Of a stretch of 5,350 bases of DNA, positions 5,007-5,350 are shown in pieces. The notes beneath the pieces are model-generated. The model worked only from the letters and a program-made list of their open reading frames with translations, did no database searches and was not told the origin of the DNA. This DNA comes from Opitutaceae bacterium. Lineage in GTDB: Bacteria > Verrucomicrobiota > Verrucomicrobiae > Opitutales > Opitutaceae. Each line of letters starts with the position of its first letter. Positions within the stretch are counted from its first letter, which is position 1. The stretch is taken from positions 1 through 5,350 of the forward strand of contig JAISAX010000402.1 in NCBI GenBank assembly GCA_031266495.1. Direction: 5' to 3'. The position numbers and the translations under genes were made by a program.

Positions 5007-5350
5007 ATGACGCCCGAAAGCGCCTCCATCACCGAAACCGGCCTTTGCCGCCGGATTAACGAAGACCGTTTCCTCAACGATCCCGCCCTGGCGCTCTTTG
5101 GCGTGGCCGACGGGATCGGGGGACTGCCATTCGGCGACAAGGCGGCCGAGTGTGCCATCCGGGCGGTGCACGCCAGCGCCTTTGCCCATCCCGGCTCCGG
5201 CGACGTGGCCCGGCTCATCTGGGCGGCGCAGGATGCCGTCACCGTGTTGTCCGAGAAACTCAGTCCCGACCGGGGCATCGGCACCACGCTCACGCTCGGC
5301 CTCATCCGCGACAAGCAACTCCACCTCGCCCATCTCGGCGATTCGCGCTG
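5007..5350 (+). CDS. PP2C-family (PPM) serine/threonine protein phosphatase, N-terminal part
   Basis: The first 114 codons are present; the gene runs off the right edge. Translation from the ATG at 5007 gives MTPESASITETGLCRRINED, matching the usual bacterial PP2C opening in which a short strand leads to R..NED. The PPM signature motifs follow in order: NED (residues 18-20, metal/phosphate region), FGVADGIGG (31-39, with the D35-G36 metal motif, canonical VADGMGG), GDKAAECAI (43-51), GIGTTLTLGLI (90-100) and HLAHLGDSR (106-114, canonical VGDSR). Related enzymes (Stp/PrpC/PphA) use Mn2+ or Mg2+ to dephosphorylate Ser/Thr residues and usually oppose Hanks-type kinases. Whether a kinase or FHA gene follows cannot be seen. 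An ATG at 4991 is in another frame and soon meets a stop. There is no Shine-Dalgarno sequence. The gene is divergent from the inositol-monophosphatase-type gene. Confidence 0.92.
   Translation, partial: MTPESASITETGLCRRINEDRFLNDPALALFGVADGIGGLPFGDKAAECAIRAVHASAFAHPGSGDVARLIWAAQDAVTVLSEKLSPDRGIGTTLTLGLIRDKQLHLAHLGDSR

Overview
The window is most likely chromosomal DNA from a Verrucomicrobiota bacterium close to the Opitutaceae. Three things suggest this: a short secreted protein with a PEP-CTERM anchor, a LacI-type regulator whose linker reads GYRPDPLLTALAMRHR (a form I associate with Opitutales and relatives), and repeat-rich spacers between GC-rich genes that mostly lack Shine-Dalgarno sequences. 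This placement is by pattern recognition, not by a database search.

Layout, left to right. Positions 1-62 are an almost pure C tract, possibly a contig-end artefact. A PEP-CTERM protein gene follows on the minus strand (72-872). Positions 873-1432 hold no convincing gene but several repeats: a GGTGAT-rich stretch, a long inverted repeat built of 9-bp units (989-1092), and two overlapping perfect hairpins (1265-1314). A LacI-family regulator lies on the minus strand (1433-2500). Its 338-bp upstream spacer carries a large palindrome (2592-2635) overlapping a plausible promoter, a G11 tract, a small REP-like hairpin and a 7-bp AT-rich tandem repeat. A second, different LacI-family regulator (2839-3903, minus) follows an inositol-monophosphatase-family gene (3939-4778, minus) by only 35 bp, so these two are probably co-transcribed. 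Across a 228-bp divergent spacer, a PP2C-type protein phosphatase gene starts on the plus strand at 5007 and runs off the window.

How the parts may work together: the two LacI regulators have no sugar-utilisation genes beside them here, so their targets are elsewhere or are their own promoters. The phosphatase gene is preceded by four direct repeats at an exact 11-bp period (7-bp core plus 4-bp spacer). This is the geometry of binding sites for PhoB/OmpR-type response regulators, and it is the most interesting regulatory signal in the window. I see no evidence of a defence system, CRISPR array, transposase, tRNA or rRNA.
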